The notes under the pieces: generated by a model
Seen by the model: only the letters and a program-made list of their open reading frames with translations
Told to the model about the DNA's origin: nothing
The model's database searches: none
Position numbers and translations under genes: made by a program
In this document: positions 34,753-43,730 of the stretch, in pieces
Layout: each line of letters starts with the position of its first letter
Numbering within the stretch: the stretch's first letter is position 1
DNA from: Flavobacterium sp. ASV13
GTDB lineage: Bacteria > Bacteroidota > Bacteroidia > Flavobacteriales > Flavobacteriaceae
Assembly (NCBI RefSeq): GCF_000745775.1
Contig: NZ_JQJY01000005.1
Span: 496,001-560,000 of the forward strand
Direction: 5' to 3'
Length of the DNA stretch: 64,000 bases

Positions 34753-37602
34753 ATGAAAACAGATGCTTTTGCTTTAAGACACATTGGTCCAAGAGAAACA
34801 GATCTTCAGCACATGCTGAAAACTATTGGAGTTGATTCGATTGAACAACTTGTTTATGAAACCCTTCCGGACGATATTCGTTTAAAAGCGCCTTTGAATT
34901 TAGATCCTGCTATGACGGAATTCGAATTTGCAAACCATATTCGCGAATTAGGAAAGAAAAACAAAACATTTAAATCATACATTGGTTTGGGTTATCACCC
35001 AACTATCGTTCCGGCTCCAATTCAAAGAAATATTTTTGAAAACCCAGGATGGTATACAGCTTACACGCCTTACCAAGCAGAAATTGCTCAAGGTCGTTTG
35101 GAAGCTATTTTGAATTTCCAGACTACAGTTATTGAATTAACAGGAATGGAAATTGCAAACGCATCTTTACTTGATGAAGGAACTGCTGCTGCAGAAGCTA
35201 TGGCGTTATTATTTGACGTTCGTACGAGAGATCAAAAGAAAAACAATACACACAAATTCTTCGTTTCTGAAGAAATTTTACCACAAACTTTATCTGTACT
35301 TCAAACACGTTCAACTCCAATTGGAATTGAATTAGTTGTTGGAAACCACGAAACATTTGATTTTTCAAATGAGTTTTTTGGAGCTATTTTACAATACCCA
35401 GGAAAATATGGTCAGGTAAACGATTACAGTGCTTTTGTTGCTAAAGCAAAAGAAAACGAAATTAAAGTTGCCTTTGCAGCTGATATTTTATCATTAGCGG
35501 CTTTAACTTCTCCGGGAGAAATGGGCGCTGCAGTTGTGGTTGGAACTTCACAACGTTTTGGTGTACCAATGGGTTACGGTGGTCCTCATGCTGCATTTTT
35601 TGCAACTAAAGACGAATACAAACGTTCTATGCCAGGTCGTATTATTGGAGTTTCTATTGATGTAAATGGAAACCGCGCTTTACGTATGGCTTTAGGAACT
35701 CGTGAACAACACATTAAACGTGAAAAAGCGACTTCAAATATTTGTACTGCTCAGGTTTTATTGGCAGTTATGGCTGGAATGTACGCAGTTTACCACGGAC
35801 CAGAAGGTTTAAAATACATTGCAAATAAAGTTCACGCCTCTGCAGTTACTACTGCTGAAGCTTTAAATAAATTAGGAGTTTTCCAAACTAACACAGCTTA
35901 CTTTGATACTATTTTAGTAAAAGCTGATGCTCAAAAAGTAAAAGCAGCTGCTGAGAAAAACAAAGTAAACTTCTTCTACCCTGATGCTGATTCGGTTTCA
36001 ATTTCGTTAAACGAAACAACTTCTGTCGCTGACATCAACCAAATCGTTGCGATTTTTGCTGAAGCTCTAGGAAAAGAAACTGTTACGGTTTCTGAATTAA
36101 CTTCTGCAAGCCAATTACCAGCTTCATTAGAAAGAACATCTTCTTTCTTGACTCATGATGTTTTCAACAATCATCATTCAGAAAGTCAGTTAATGCGTTA
36201 CATCAAAAAATTAGAGCGTAAAGATTTATCGTTGAATCATTCAATGATTTCATTAGGTTCTTGTACAATGAAATTAAACGCAGCTTCTGAAATGTTACCT
36301 CTTTCAATGCCAAACTGGAACAGCATTCACCCGTTTGCACCAGTTGACCAAGTTGAAGGTTACCTTACAATGCTTAAAAAATTAGAGCAGCAATTAAATG
36401 TAATTACTGGATTTGCTGGAACAACTTTACAGCCAAACTCTGGAGCTCAAGGAGAATATGCAGGATTAATGGCTATTCGTGCTTACCATTTGTCAAGAAA
36501 CGAAGGTCACCGTAATGTATGTTTGATTCCTTCATCAGCTCACGGAACAAATCCTGCTTCTGCAGCGATGGCTGGAATGAAAATCATTGTGACAAAAACG
36601 ACTCCAGAAGGAAATATTGACGTAGAAGATTTAAGAGAAAAAGCGATTGAACACAAAGATGATTTATCTTGTTTAATGGTAACGTATCCTTCTACTCACG
36701 GAGTTTTCGAATCTTCAATTATTGAAATCACAAAATTAATCCACGATAATGGCGGATTAGTATATATGGACGGTGCAAACATGAACGCTCAAGTTGGATT
36801 AACAAATCCTGCAACAATTGGTGCTGACGTTTGTCACTTAAACTTACACAAAACATTCGCTATTCCTCACGGTGGCGGTGGACCTGGAGTTGGGCCAATC
36901 TGTGTGAACGAAAAATTAGTTCCGTTCTTGCCAACAAACCCAATCTTAAAAGTAGGTGGCGAACAAGCTATTACAGCTATTTCATCTGCACCTTACGGAT
37001 CTGCTTTAGTATGTTTAATCTCTTACGGTTACATCACAATGATGGGTGCTGAAGGATTAAAAAGCGCTACAGAACACGCGATCTTGAATGCTAACTATAT
37101 GAAATCTCGTTTCGAAGGACACTACCCAATTCTTTATACTGGAGAATGCGGAAGAGCGGCTCACGAAATGATTTTAGATTGTCGTTCATTCAAAGAAAAC
37201 GGAATCGAAGTTGGTGATATCGCGAAACGTTTGATGGATTACGGTTTCCACGCTCCAACGGTTTCTTTCCCTGTAGCTGGAACTTTAATGATCGAACCAA
37301 CTGAATCTGAAGATTTAGCTGAGTTAGACCGTTTCTGTGATGCACTTATCTCAATCAGAAAAGAAATTGAAGCTGCAACTGCTGATGATAAAAACAATGT
37401 ATTGAAAAATGCACCGCACACATTGGCAATGTTAACGACAGATTCTTGGGATTTCCCTTATACAAGAGAAAAAGCGGCTTATCCATTAGAATACATCGCT
37501 GAAAATAAATTCTGGCCATCTGTTCGTCGTGTAGATGACGCATACGGTGACAGAAACTTAGTTTGCAGCTGTGCTCCTATTGAAGCTTACATGGAAAATT
37601 AA
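34753..37602 (+). CDS. gcvP: Glycine dehydrogenase (decarboxylating), P-protein
   Basis: A 949-residue fused-subunit P-protein of the glycine cleavage system: glycine decarboxylation and transfer of the aminomethyl group to lipoyl-H protein. The family N-terminus FALRHIGPRETDLQHML lies just after the chosen ATG; the frame could extend 46 codons further up, but that part crosses the promoter. The PLP Lys is in the NLHKTFAIPHGGGGPG segment; SAHGTNPASAAMAGM and VMVTYPSTHGVFE are further signatures. The other gcv genes (gcvT, gcvH) are not in the window. Confidence 0.96.
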   Translation: MKTDAFALRHIGPRETDLQHMLKTIGVDSIEQLVYETLPDDIRLKAPLNLDPAMTEFEFANHIRELGKKNKTFKSYIGLGYHPTIVPAPIQRNIFENPGWYTAYTPYQAEIAQGRLEAILNFQTTVIELTGMEIANASLLDEGTAAAEAMALLFDVRTRDQKKNNTHKFFVSEEILPQTLSVLQTRSTPIGIELVVGNHETFDFSNEFFGAILQYPGKYGQVNDYSAFVAKAKENEIKVAFAADILSLAALTSPGEMGAAVVVGTSQRFGVPMGYGGPHAAFFATKDEYKRSMPGRIIGVSIDVNGNRALRMALGTREQHIKREKATSNICTAQVLLAVMAGMYAVYHGPEGLKYIANKVHASAVTTAEALNKLGVFQTNTAYFDTILVKADAQKVKAAAEKNKVNFFYPDADSVSISLNETTSVADINQIVAIFAEALGKETVTVSELTSASQLPASLERTSSFLTHDVFNNHHSESQLMRYIKKLERKDLSLNHSMISLGSCTMKLNAASEMLPLSMPNWNSIHPFAPVDQVEGYLTMLKKLEQQLNVITGFAGTTLQPNSGAQGEYAGLMAIRAYHLSRNEGHRNVCLIPSSAHGTNPASAAMAGMKIIVTKTTPEGNIDVEDLREKAIEHKDDLSCLMVTYPSTHGVFESSIIEITKLIHDNGGLVYMDGANMNAQVGLTNPATIGADVCHLNLHKTFAIPHGGGGPGVGPICVNEKLVPFLPTNPILKVGGEQAITAISSAPYGSALVCLISYGYITMMGAEGLKSATEHAILNANYMKSRFEGHYPILYTGECGRAAHEMILDCRSFKENGIEVGDIAKRLMDYGFHAPTVSFPVAGTLMIEPTESEDLAELDRFCDALISIRKEIEAATADDKNNVLKNAPHTLAMLTTDSWDFPYTREKAAYPLEYIAENKFWPSVRRVDDAYGDRNLVCSCAPIEAYMEN

Positions 37603-37624
37603 TCACAGATTATTTCATAAAACA

Positions 37625-37661
37625 AACCCGATAACATCATCGTTATCGGGTTTTATTTTTT
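37625..37661 (+). terminator. Terminator after gcvP
   Basis: AACCCGATAAC / GTTATCGGGTT around loop ATCATC, followed by TTATTTTTTT. Confidence 0.92.
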
Positions 37662-37911
37662 TATAACATTCTTAAAAACTTTATTAATTTTTATAACACT
37701 TTCAAATATTCATACGAAATAAAAATACGCTCCCAAATCAATCTCAAACGTTTGAAATCTCGGAAAAATTAAAAAATCATTAGTAAATAATCAGTTTATC
37801 ATTAAAAAATCTCTTATTTCACAATTATATGCATGCATAGTATTTTTTATGATAGTTATCATTATTTTATTTCTATTTTAGCGTCAAATTTATCGGATAA
37901 TTACGGGAAAA
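37662..37911. other. AT-rich upstream region of the KAS III-like gene
   Basis: Very AT-rich spacer without an open frame. It contains ATGCATGCAT (37830-37839), an alternating purine-pyrimidine stretch also present at about 51.9 kb, and no clear TAnnTTTG box. Confidence 0.5.
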
Positions 37912-38970
37912 ATGAAAATAAAAATTATTGGTATTGGGAGCTACATTCCTAATTTAGAAGTAAAAAACACAGATTTTGACAAACATGTTTTTTTAAATGA
38001 AGACGGAAGTCCATTTGCTTATCCAAACGAAGTCGTTATCAAAAAATTCAAAGGCATTACCGGTATTCAAAACCGTCGTTATGCCGAACCAGAATATACA
38101 GCATCAGATTTAGCTTTTTTTGCAGCTCAAAAAGCAATTGTAAATGCAGGAATTGATGCCGAAACTTTAGACTACATTATTTTCGCCCATAATTTTGGTG
38201 ATGTAAAAACCGGAACGCACCAAACTGATATTTTACCAAGTTTAGCTACTCGAGTTAAAAACAAATTAGGCATTAAAAATCCTAAATGTGTGGCTTACGA
38301 TATTCTTTTTGGATGTCCTGGCTGGATTGAAGGTGTTTTACAAGCCAACGCTTTCATCAAATCAGGAATGGCAAAAAGAGTTATGGTAATTGGAGCTGAG
38401 ACTTTATCAAGAGTTGTAGATGATCATGACCGTGATTCTATGATTTATTCTGATGGAGCTGGTGTTTCAATTTTAGAATTATCAACAGATGAAGCTGGAT
38501 TATTATCATATGAAAGTGCCACTTTTGCAAATGATGAAGCCAATTATCTTTTCTTTGGAAAATCATACAATCCAGATTTAGATCCGGATATCAAATACAT
38601 TAAAATGTATGGCCGTAAAATTTACGAATTTGCTTTAAGCAATGTTCCGTGTGCCATGAAAAGCTGTTTAGACAAAAGCGGTATTGATATCAGCGAGGTT
38701 AAAAAAATCCTTATTCATCAGGCAAACGAAAAAATGGACGAAGCGATTATTGAGCGTTTCTACAAATTATATGATAAAACGGCGCCGAAAGATATTATGC
38801 CAATGAGCATTCATGATTTAGGAAACAGCAGTGTTGCAACTGTACCTACTTTATATGATTTGATTTTACAAGGAAAGATCGAAAATCACGAAATCAATAA
38901 AGGTGATGTTCTTATATTTGCTTCAGTTGGAGCGGGAATGAATATTAATGCTTTTGTATATCGATATTAA
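37912..38970 (+). CDS. 3-oxoacyl-ACP synthase III (KAS III)-like enzyme
   Basis: A 352-residue thiolase-fold enzyme. The catalytic triad is visible: Cys135 in ILFGCPGWIEG, His269 in KILIHQANEKMDEAI and Asn305 in MSIHDLGNSSVATVP. The N-terminus IKIIGIGSYIPN and ITGIQNRRYAEP fit FabH-like enzymes that start or extend acyl chains. The residues SDGAGVSILEL are shared with FabH. It need not be the housekeeping FabH: it is not next to plsX or rpmF, but is followed by methyltransferase and glycosyltransferase genes, so a role in a special lipid is possible. Confidence 0.83.
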   Translation: MKIKIIGIGSYIPNLEVKNTDFDKHVFLNEDGSPFAYPNEVVIKKFKGITGIQNRRYAEPEYTASDLAFFAAQKAIVNAGIDAETLDYIIFAHNFGDVKTGTHQTDILPSLATRVKNKLGIKNPKCVAYDILFGCPGWIEGVLQANAFIKSGMAKRVMVIGAETLSRVVDDHDRDSMIYSDGAGVSILELSTDEAGLLSYESATFANDEANYLFFGKSYNPDLDPDIKYIKMYGRKIYEFALSNVPCAMKSCLDKSGIDISEVKKILIHQANEKMDEAIIERFYKLYDKTAPKDIMPMSIHDLGNSSVATVPTLYDLILQGKIENHEINKGDVLIFASVGAGMNINAFVYRY

Positions 38971-39000
38971 AAGTCGCTTTAACAAGCCTGAGTGAAATAA

Positions 39001-39066
39001 TCTCGCAAAGACGCGAAGTCGCAAAGTTTTTAAACAATTACTTTGCGACTTCGCGTCTTTGCGAGA
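39001..39066. repeat. Palindromic element, CTCGCAAAG family, copy 1
   Basis: Perfect 26-base inverted arms at 39001-39026 and 39041-39066 with a 14-base centre. Compared with the copy at 54335-54406, the arms differ at two places, each matched by a compensating change in the other arm. Confidence 0.92.
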
Positions 39067-39143
39067 GATTCGTTCCTTTTTTTATAATACTTTATAAATT
39101 GATTTCCTTCCAATTAAAAAACACAAAAAAGAAGATAACTTTG

Positions 39144-39151
39144 TATATTTG
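39144..39151 (+). promoter_or_regulatory. -7 box of the methyltransferase gene
   Basis: TATATTTG fits TAnnTTTG, 42 bases before the ATG at 39194. The -33 TTG is not clear. It suggests that the methyltransferase starts a new transcription unit after the palindromic element. Confidence 0.55.
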
Positions 39152-39193
39152 CGACCTAATTAAAATCAAGAACGAGAGATTGATTCGTTCGCA

Positions 39194-39727
39194 ATGACTA
39201 TGTACGAAAAAACGTTTCCTAATAAAAGATTCAAGCTTACTTTAGAATTTTTACAAAAACACATAAATACTTCAGAGACCATTTTTGATTTTGGTGTACC
39301 AAATCCATTTTCTAAAATAATGGAAGAAAATGGCTATACTGTAAAAAATACAAAAGGAGAAGACTTAGATAACGATCACACTGCTTTACAAACAGAACAA
39401 TATTCTGTTTTTACGGCATTTGAAATTTTCGAACATTTATTAAATCCATACACGGTTTTAGAAAACGTAAAATGCGATAAATTATTAATTTCGATTCCGT
39501 TGCGTTTATGGTTTTCACCAGCATATCGCTCAAAGACTGATATGTGGGACAGACATTATCACGAATTTGAAGACTGGCAATTGGACTGGCTTTTAGAAAA
39601 AACAGGCTGGAAAATTACAGATCGTTTGCAATTTACGCATCCGGTGAAAAAATTTGGATTAAGACCTTTACTAAGGTATTTCACTCCGAGATATTATCTT
39701 GTTGTTGCTGAAAAAATAAAAGCTTAA
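39194..39727 (+). CDS. Class I SAM-dependent methyltransferase
   Basis: A 177-residue small methyltransferase-fold protein. A glycine-poor nucleotide loop ETIFDFGVPNPFSKIMEENG (about 32-51) replaces the usual ExGxGxG, followed by TEQYSVFTAFEIFEHLLNPYTVL (post I to motif II) and KLLISIPLRLWF (motif III-like). The FEIFEHL segment is common in ubiquinone/menaquinone-type methyltransferases. The substrate is unknown. ATG codons at 39194 and 39200 are both usable. Neighbours are KAS III-like and glycosyltransferase genes. Confidence 0.72.
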   Translation: MTMYEKTFPNKRFKLTLEFLQKHINTSETIFDFGVPNPFSKIMEENGYTVKNTKGEDLDNDHTALQTEQYSVFTAFEIFEHLLNPYTVLENVKCDKLLISIPLRLWFSPAYRSKTDMWDRHYHEFEDWQLDWLLEKTGWKITDRLQFTHPVKKFGLRPLLRYFTPRYYLVVAEKIKA

Positions 39728-39747
39728 AGGCAAATTTCAAAAAAATA

Positions 39748-39794
39748 AAATTCCAAATTCCAATTGAACTAGCTTTGATTGGAATTTGGAATTT
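39748..39794. repeat. TTCCAAATTCCAA palindrome, copy 1
   Basis: Perfect 17-base arms AAATTCCAAATTCCAAT (39748-39764) and ATTGGAATTTGGAATTT (39778-39794), 13-base centre, between methyltransferase and glycosyltransferase genes. Confidence 0.9.
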
Positions 39795-39822
39795 AAAAGA
39801 TTGGAATTTAAATTGAAAATTT

Positions 39823-40671
39823 ATGAAATATTACATCGTCATTCCCGCGCACAACGAGCAAGATTTAATTGGCTTGACTTTACAATCCTTGGTTTCACAA
39901 ACCGTTTTGCCTTCAAAAATTGTGGTTGTAAATGACAATTCGACTGATAAAACGGAAGAAGTTGTATTGAGTTTTGCAAAAGAAAACCCATACATATCTG
40001 TTGTAAACAAAACTTCAGATGCGATTCATATGCCGGGAAGTAAAGTAATTCAGGCTTTTCAGAAAGGTTTTGAAACTTTAGATTCTAATTACGATATCAT
40101 TGTAAAAATTGATGGCGATTTAATTTTTCCTCCAAATTATTTTGAAACCATAATCAAACATTTCGAATCAGATCCAAAAATCGGAATGGTTGGCGGATTC
40201 TGCTATATCGATAAAAATGGCGAATGGGTTTTGGAAAACCTAACGGATAGAGATCACATTCGCGGAGCTTTGAAGGCTTACAGAGCAGCAACTTTCCAGC
40301 AAATTGGAGGATTACGCCCTGCAATGGGCTGGGACACCGTTGATGAACTGCTTTGTAAATATTATGATTGGAAAGTGGTTACCGACGAATCTTTACATGT
40401 AAAACACTTAAAACCGACAGGCGCAAACTACAACAAAACAGCTCGTTATAAACAAGGCGAAGCTTTTTATACCTTAGGATATGGTTTTTGGATTACTGCA
40501 ATTGCTTCGGCAAAATTGGCAATGATGAAGAAAAAACCATTCTTATTTTTAGATTATATAAGAGGATTTTGGAAAGCTAAAAAAGCCAAAACTCCTTTAT
40601 TAGTAACTCCGGAACAGGCTAAATTTATTAGAAATTATCGTTTTCAAAAAATGAAAGAAAAGTTAATTTGA
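39823..40671 (+). CDS. Family 2 glycosyltransferase
   Basis: A 282-residue GT-A enzyme. The N-terminus YYIVIPAHNEQDLIGLTLQSL, the nucleotide-binding VVVNDNSTDKTEE and the metal-binding DGD in VKIDGDLIFPP (DxD) are classical; the acceptor part has GLRPAMGWDTVDELLCKY. Only a weak hydrophobic segment near 225-245 (FWITAIASAKLAMM) suggests membrane contact. The sugar and acceptor are unknown; the neighbouring KAS III-like enzyme and lipid transporter suggest a lipid acceptor. Confidence 0.87.
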   Translation: MKYYIVIPAHNEQDLIGLTLQSLVSQTVLPSKIVVVNDNSTDKTEEVVLSFAKENPYISVVNKTSDAIHMPGSKVIQAFQKGFETLDSNYDIIVKIDGDLIFPPNYFETIIKHFESDPKIGMVGGFCYIDKNGEWVLENLTDRDHIRGALKAYRAATFQQIGGLRPAMGWDTVDELLCKYYDWKVVTDESLHVKHLKPTGANYNKTARYKQGEAFYTLGYGFWITAIASAKLAMMKKKPFLFLDYIRGFWKAKKAKTPLLVTPEQAKFIRNYRFQKMKEKLI

Positions 40672-40752
40672 TTGCTAAAACACTCGAAAAACTGGAACTC
40701 ATTACCCAAAACTCATAACTTATTTTTACCTTAGCCAATATTTGTAAAACTT

Positions 40753-41499
40753 ATGATGCTAATTCGTTATTTATCCCAAATAGGAAAATATTTTTTAATG
40801 CTGAAAGAAATTTTCAATAAACAGACCAAATGGTCTGTTATGAAAAAATTAATTTTCAAAGAAATCGACGATTTAATTATCGACTCACTTGGGATTGTTT
40901 GCTTTATCTCTTTTTTCATCGGAGGAGTTGTTGCCATTCAAACAGCGCTAAACTTAACAAACCCTTTAATTCCAAAATATCTAATTGGTTTCGCTACACG
41001 TCAATCTGTAGTCTTGGAGTTTGCTCCTACTTTTATTTCGGTAATTATGGCCGGAAAAATGGGATCTTACATTACTTCCAGTATTGGGACAATGCGCGTT
41101 ACAGAACAAATTGATGCTTTAGAAGTTATGGGAGTTAACTCCGTAAATTATCTTGTTTTCCCAAAAATTGTAGCTTTATTAATGTATCCATTTGTAATCG
41201 GAATTAGTATGTTTTTAGGAATTTTTGGAGGATGGCTTGCGTGTGCTTACGGAGGATTTTCAACAGGAGCCGATTTTATTATGGGAGCTCAGAAAGATTT
41301 CATACCCTTTCATATTACTTATGCATTTATCAAAACTTTAATTTTTGCCATGTTATTGGCAACAATTCCCTCTTTTCATGGATATTACATGAAAGGTGGC
41401 GCATTAGAAGTTGGTAAGGCTAGTACAACATCATTTGTATGGACATCTGTTACTATTATTCTCCTAAATTATATATTAACTCAATTATTACTAGGATAA
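40753..41499 (+). CDS. mlaE: MlaE-family ABC transporter permease
   Basis: A 248-residue inner-membrane protein with the MlaE pattern: FIGGVVAIQTALNL, FATRQSVVLEFAPTFISVIMAGKMGSYITSSIGTMRVTEQIDALEVMGVNSVNYLVFPKIVA and ATIPSFHGYYMKGGALEVGKASTTSFVWTSV. MlaE with MlaF and an MCE-domain substrate binder moves phospholipids between inner and outer membrane. Its stop overlaps the mlaF ATG by one base. No MCE gene is present directly downstream, so the substrate binder must be elsewhere. Confidence 0.9.
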   Translation: MMLIRYLSQIGKYFLMLKEIFNKQTKWSVMKKLIFKEIDDLIIDSLGIVCFISFFIGGVVAIQTALNLTNPLIPKYLIGFATRQSVVLEFAPTFISVIMAGKMGSYITSSIGTMRVTEQIDALEVMGVNSVNYLVFPKIVALLMYPFVIGISMFLGIFGGWLACAYGGFSTGADFIMGAQKDFIPFHITYAFIKTLIFAMLLATIPSFHGYYMKGGALEVGKASTTSFVWTSVTIILLNYILTQLLLG

Positions 41500-42260
41500 T
41501 GATAGAAGTAAAAAACATAGAAAAATCATTTGGTGACAGCAAAGTTTTAAAAGGCGTTTCAACAGTATTTGAAACTGGAAAAACCAATTTGATTATTGGA
41601 CAAAGTGGATCTGGAAAAACAGTTTTATTGAAAACCTTATTAGGAATTCACACACCAGATTCAGGAACAATTGAATTTGATGGAAGAGTTTATTCTGATT
41701 TGGACAAAGATGAAAAACGTGAGTTAAGAACTGAAATCGGAATGGTATTTCAGGGAAGTGCTTTATTTGACTCGATGACCGTTGAAGAAAATGTCGCATT
41801 CCCGCTAAGAATGTTTACTAACAAAAACAAAGCTCAAATTCAGGAACGTGTTGATTTTGTTTTAGAAAGAGTAAATCTGATAGATGCTCATAAAAAATTA
41901 CCTTCTGAAATTTCCGGAGGTATGCAGAAACGTGTTGCCATTGCACGTGCTATTGTAAACAATCCGAAGTATTTATTTTGTGACGAACCAAACTCTGGTC
42001 TTGATCCAAATACTTCAACTTTGATCGACAACTTAATTCAGGAAATCACTAGAGAATATAACATTACAACCGTTATCAATACACACGATATGAACTCTGT
42101 AATGGAAATTGGCGAAAATATCGTTTTTCTAAAAAAAGGCTTGAAAGCATGGCAAGGAAATAAAGAAGAAATATTTAGAACTGACAACAAAGACATTGTG
42201 AAGTTTGTTTATTCTTCAAACCTATTTAAAAAAGTAAGAGAAGCTTATTTGAAAGGATAA
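41499..42260 (+). CDS. mlaF: MlaF-like ABC transporter ATP-binding protein
   Basis: A 253-residue ABC ATPase. Walker A GQSGSGKT (34-41), Q-loop MVFQGSALFDSMTV, signature SGGMQKRVAIARA, Walker B YLFCDEPNSGLDP and H-loop INTHDMNSV are all intact. The start at 41499 (MIEVKNIEKSFG) is one base into the mlaE stop (TAATG); an alternative longer frame from 41439 overlaps mlaE by 60 bases and lacks similarity. It powers the MlaE permease. Confidence 0.94.
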   Translation: MIEVKNIEKSFGDSKVLKGVSTVFETGKTNLIIGQSGSGKTVLLKTLLGIHTPDSGTIEFDGRVYSDLDKDEKRELRTEIGMVFQGSALFDSMTVEENVAFPLRMFTNKNKAQIQERVDFVLERVNLIDAHKKLPSEISGGMQKRVAIARAIVNNPKYLFCDEPNSGLDPNTSTLIDNLIQEITREYNITTVINTHDMNSVMEIGENIVFLKKGLKAWQGNKEEIFRTDNKDIVKFVYSSNLFKKVREAYLKG

Positions 42261-42283
42261 CACCTTTTAAATCTAAATATTTA

Positions 42284-42332
42284 AAATCCCAAATTCCAAT
42301 CGCAACAAAATGGAATTTGGGATTTTCTTTTT
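42284..42332. terminator. Bidirectional palindrome/terminator after mlaF (TTCCAAATTCCAA family, copy 2)
   Basis: Perfect 16-base arms AAAATCCCAAATTCCA (42284-42299) and TGGAATTTGGGATTTT (42312-42327), 12-base centre and T-run. It lies between the convergent mlaF and barrel protein genes. The arms belong to the same sequence family as those at 39748 and 43034. Confidence 0.85.
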
Positions 42333-42937
42333 TAATAATGTTTGCATAATCCAAAACCTACTGATACGCCAACACCTACAAAAGTATATTTTCCAATATC
42401 ACCATAAAGCTTAAACCCAACACTCGGAATTAAAACATTGTATATCAAATTAGATCTTTTTTTTGAGTAAAACCTTTTATAATTGGCTTCAAAAGGAAAT
42501 CCATAAAAACCTGTAGTTGAAACTGTACGGATTCCGTCAAGATCACGACTTTCTAATTCCAAATTATTTCGGCTAATTCCTGCTGAAATACTATAGGAAT
42601 GATGCTCTTTTACCCAACGCCTCCCGTACATTAAGGCAAGCTCAACATTATCTTCCGACTTATAAACCGACGGAGCAATAATAACCGGGCCATCATTTTT
42701 CCTTCTATAGCCAGCCGAATTAATGTATCTAAAAGTAAACAGGCTTTCTCCCAATTGATAATTGAGTCCAACACCACCAGAAACGCCAAGATTCTTCACT
42801 ACTGATGGTCCACCAAAACCTTCAAAATATATAATCGGATTCGTTTTTTCTTCTTTTTCCAAATTAGAAGTTTCTTGTCCTAAAACAAAATTTGAGAAAA
42901 CCAACACAAAAAATAAGCTGAGTAATATTCTTTCCAT
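42332..42937 (-). CDS. Hypothetical outer-membrane protein
   Basis: A 201-residue exported protein. Signal peptide MERILLSLFFVLVFSNFVLGQ, then beta-rich segments (YFEGFGGPSVVKNLGVSGGVGLNYQLGESLFTFRYINSAGY, VELALMYGRRWV, HHSYSISAGISRN, GFYGFPFEANYKRFY, LIYNVLIPSVGFKLYGDIGKYTFVGVGVSVGFG). This is a small beta barrel with the last strand followed by LCKHY. Function is unknown. It stands alone on the minus strand. Confidence 0.75.
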   Translation of the reverse strand: MERILLSLFFVLVFSNFVLGQETSNLEKEEKTNPIIYFEGFGGPSVVKNLGVSGGVGLNYQLGESLFTFRYINSAGYRRKNDGPVIIAPSVYKSEDNVELALMYGRRWVKEHHSYSISAGISRNNLELESRDLDGIRTVSTTGFYGFPFEANYKRFYSKKRSNLIYNVLIPSVGFKLYGDIGKYTFVGVGVSVGFGLCKHY

Positions 42938-43033
42938 AAAAAATTAATTTTTTCAAATATAAAGTAATTCTACAAATGTAGAACAACTTATATTTAAAAT
43001 TAATATTAAATTTATCATGACAAATCCCAACAA

Positions 43034-43079
43034 AAAATTCCAAATCCCAATCTTACATAAAATTGGAATTTGGAATTTT
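43034..43079. repeat. TTCCAAATTCCAA palindrome, copy 3
   Basis: Nearly perfect 18-base arms at 43034-43051 (AAAATTCCAAATCCCAAT) and 43062-43079 (ATTGGAATTTGGAATTTT), ten-base centre, after the sprT gene stop. Confidence 0.85.
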
Positions 43080-43101
43080 CTATTTTGAAATATTTAAACC
43101 T

Positions 43102-43698
43102 TTAATCTATTAGCTCAACTTCAGCGTTTGGATTAAAAAGATAGGTTTTTCCTGTGCTTATTTCGAGGCATTCGAAACGTTTTGTTCTAACGGCAATCTT
43201 TTTAAATACCTTACCATTTTTTATTCTGAAAACACTTCCGTAAGGAATTTCAAAAACATAATTTTTATCACTGTTTGAATCATATTGTTTTAATGCCAAT
43301 GACAAAGTGGTATCAGTATCGCTGCTCGCCGATGGATTTTTAAAATGTCTCGCCAACAAAGGCAATATCATACTAGGAAATATTTCTGGACGAATAAATG
43401 GAACCATCAAACGCTGAAATGTATATTTCCACTCATTTCCATGTGGTTTTATATGTCGCCCAAATTTTTCGAATGCAACCAAATGCGAAATTTCATGAAT
43501 CAGCGTGATCAAAAATCGATATTTATTTAAACTGGCATTAACTGTGATTTCATGTTTACCATTCAATGCTCTTCGATAATCTCCATGACGCGTCTGACGT
43601 TCATTTACGATTTTCAAATGAACCTGATTGGCTACAATCAAATCAAAAACAGGCTTTACAGCATGTTCAGGAATATATTTTGCTAATGTTTCGTTCAA
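43102..43698 (-). CDS. SprT-like zinc-metalloprotease-domain protein
   Basis: A 198-residue protein. The zinc motif is LIHEISHLVAFEKFGRHIKPHGNEW (HEISH at 68-72, third His at 86), as in SprT/Spartan proteases. The C-terminus VFRIKNGKVFKKIAVRTKRFECLEISTGKTYLFNPNAEVEL is a small beta module replacing the zinc ribbon of E. coli SprT. Spartan relatives cut DNA-protein crosslinks; bacterial function is unproven. It is the last of a minus-strand run with 32 bases to the SDR gene. Confidence 0.85.
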   Translation of the reverse strand: MNETLAKYIPEHAVKPVFDLIVANQVHLKIVNERQTRHGDYRRALNGKHEITVNASLNKYRFLITLIHEISHLVAFEKFGRHIKPHGNEWKYTFQRLMVPFIRPEIFPSMILPLLARHFKNPSASSDTDTTLSLALKQYDSNSDKNYVFEIPYGSVFRIKNGKVFKKIAVRTKRFECLEISTGKTYLFNPNAEVELID

Positions 43699-43730
43699 AA
43701 TAATTATGAATTATGAGTTTTGGAATTTAA

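Noticed and set aside
37912..40671. Flexirubin or other pigment polyketide cluster
   Set aside because: A KAS III-like enzyme, methyltransferase and glycosyltransferase are present, but no ACP, ketoreductase, aromatic ammonia lyase or chain-length-factor genes are seen.
41439..41498. N-terminal extension of the MlaF-like protein
   Set aside because: It lies inside mlaE and gives unrelated residues; the TAATG overlap at 41497-41501 is the usual coupling in this genome.
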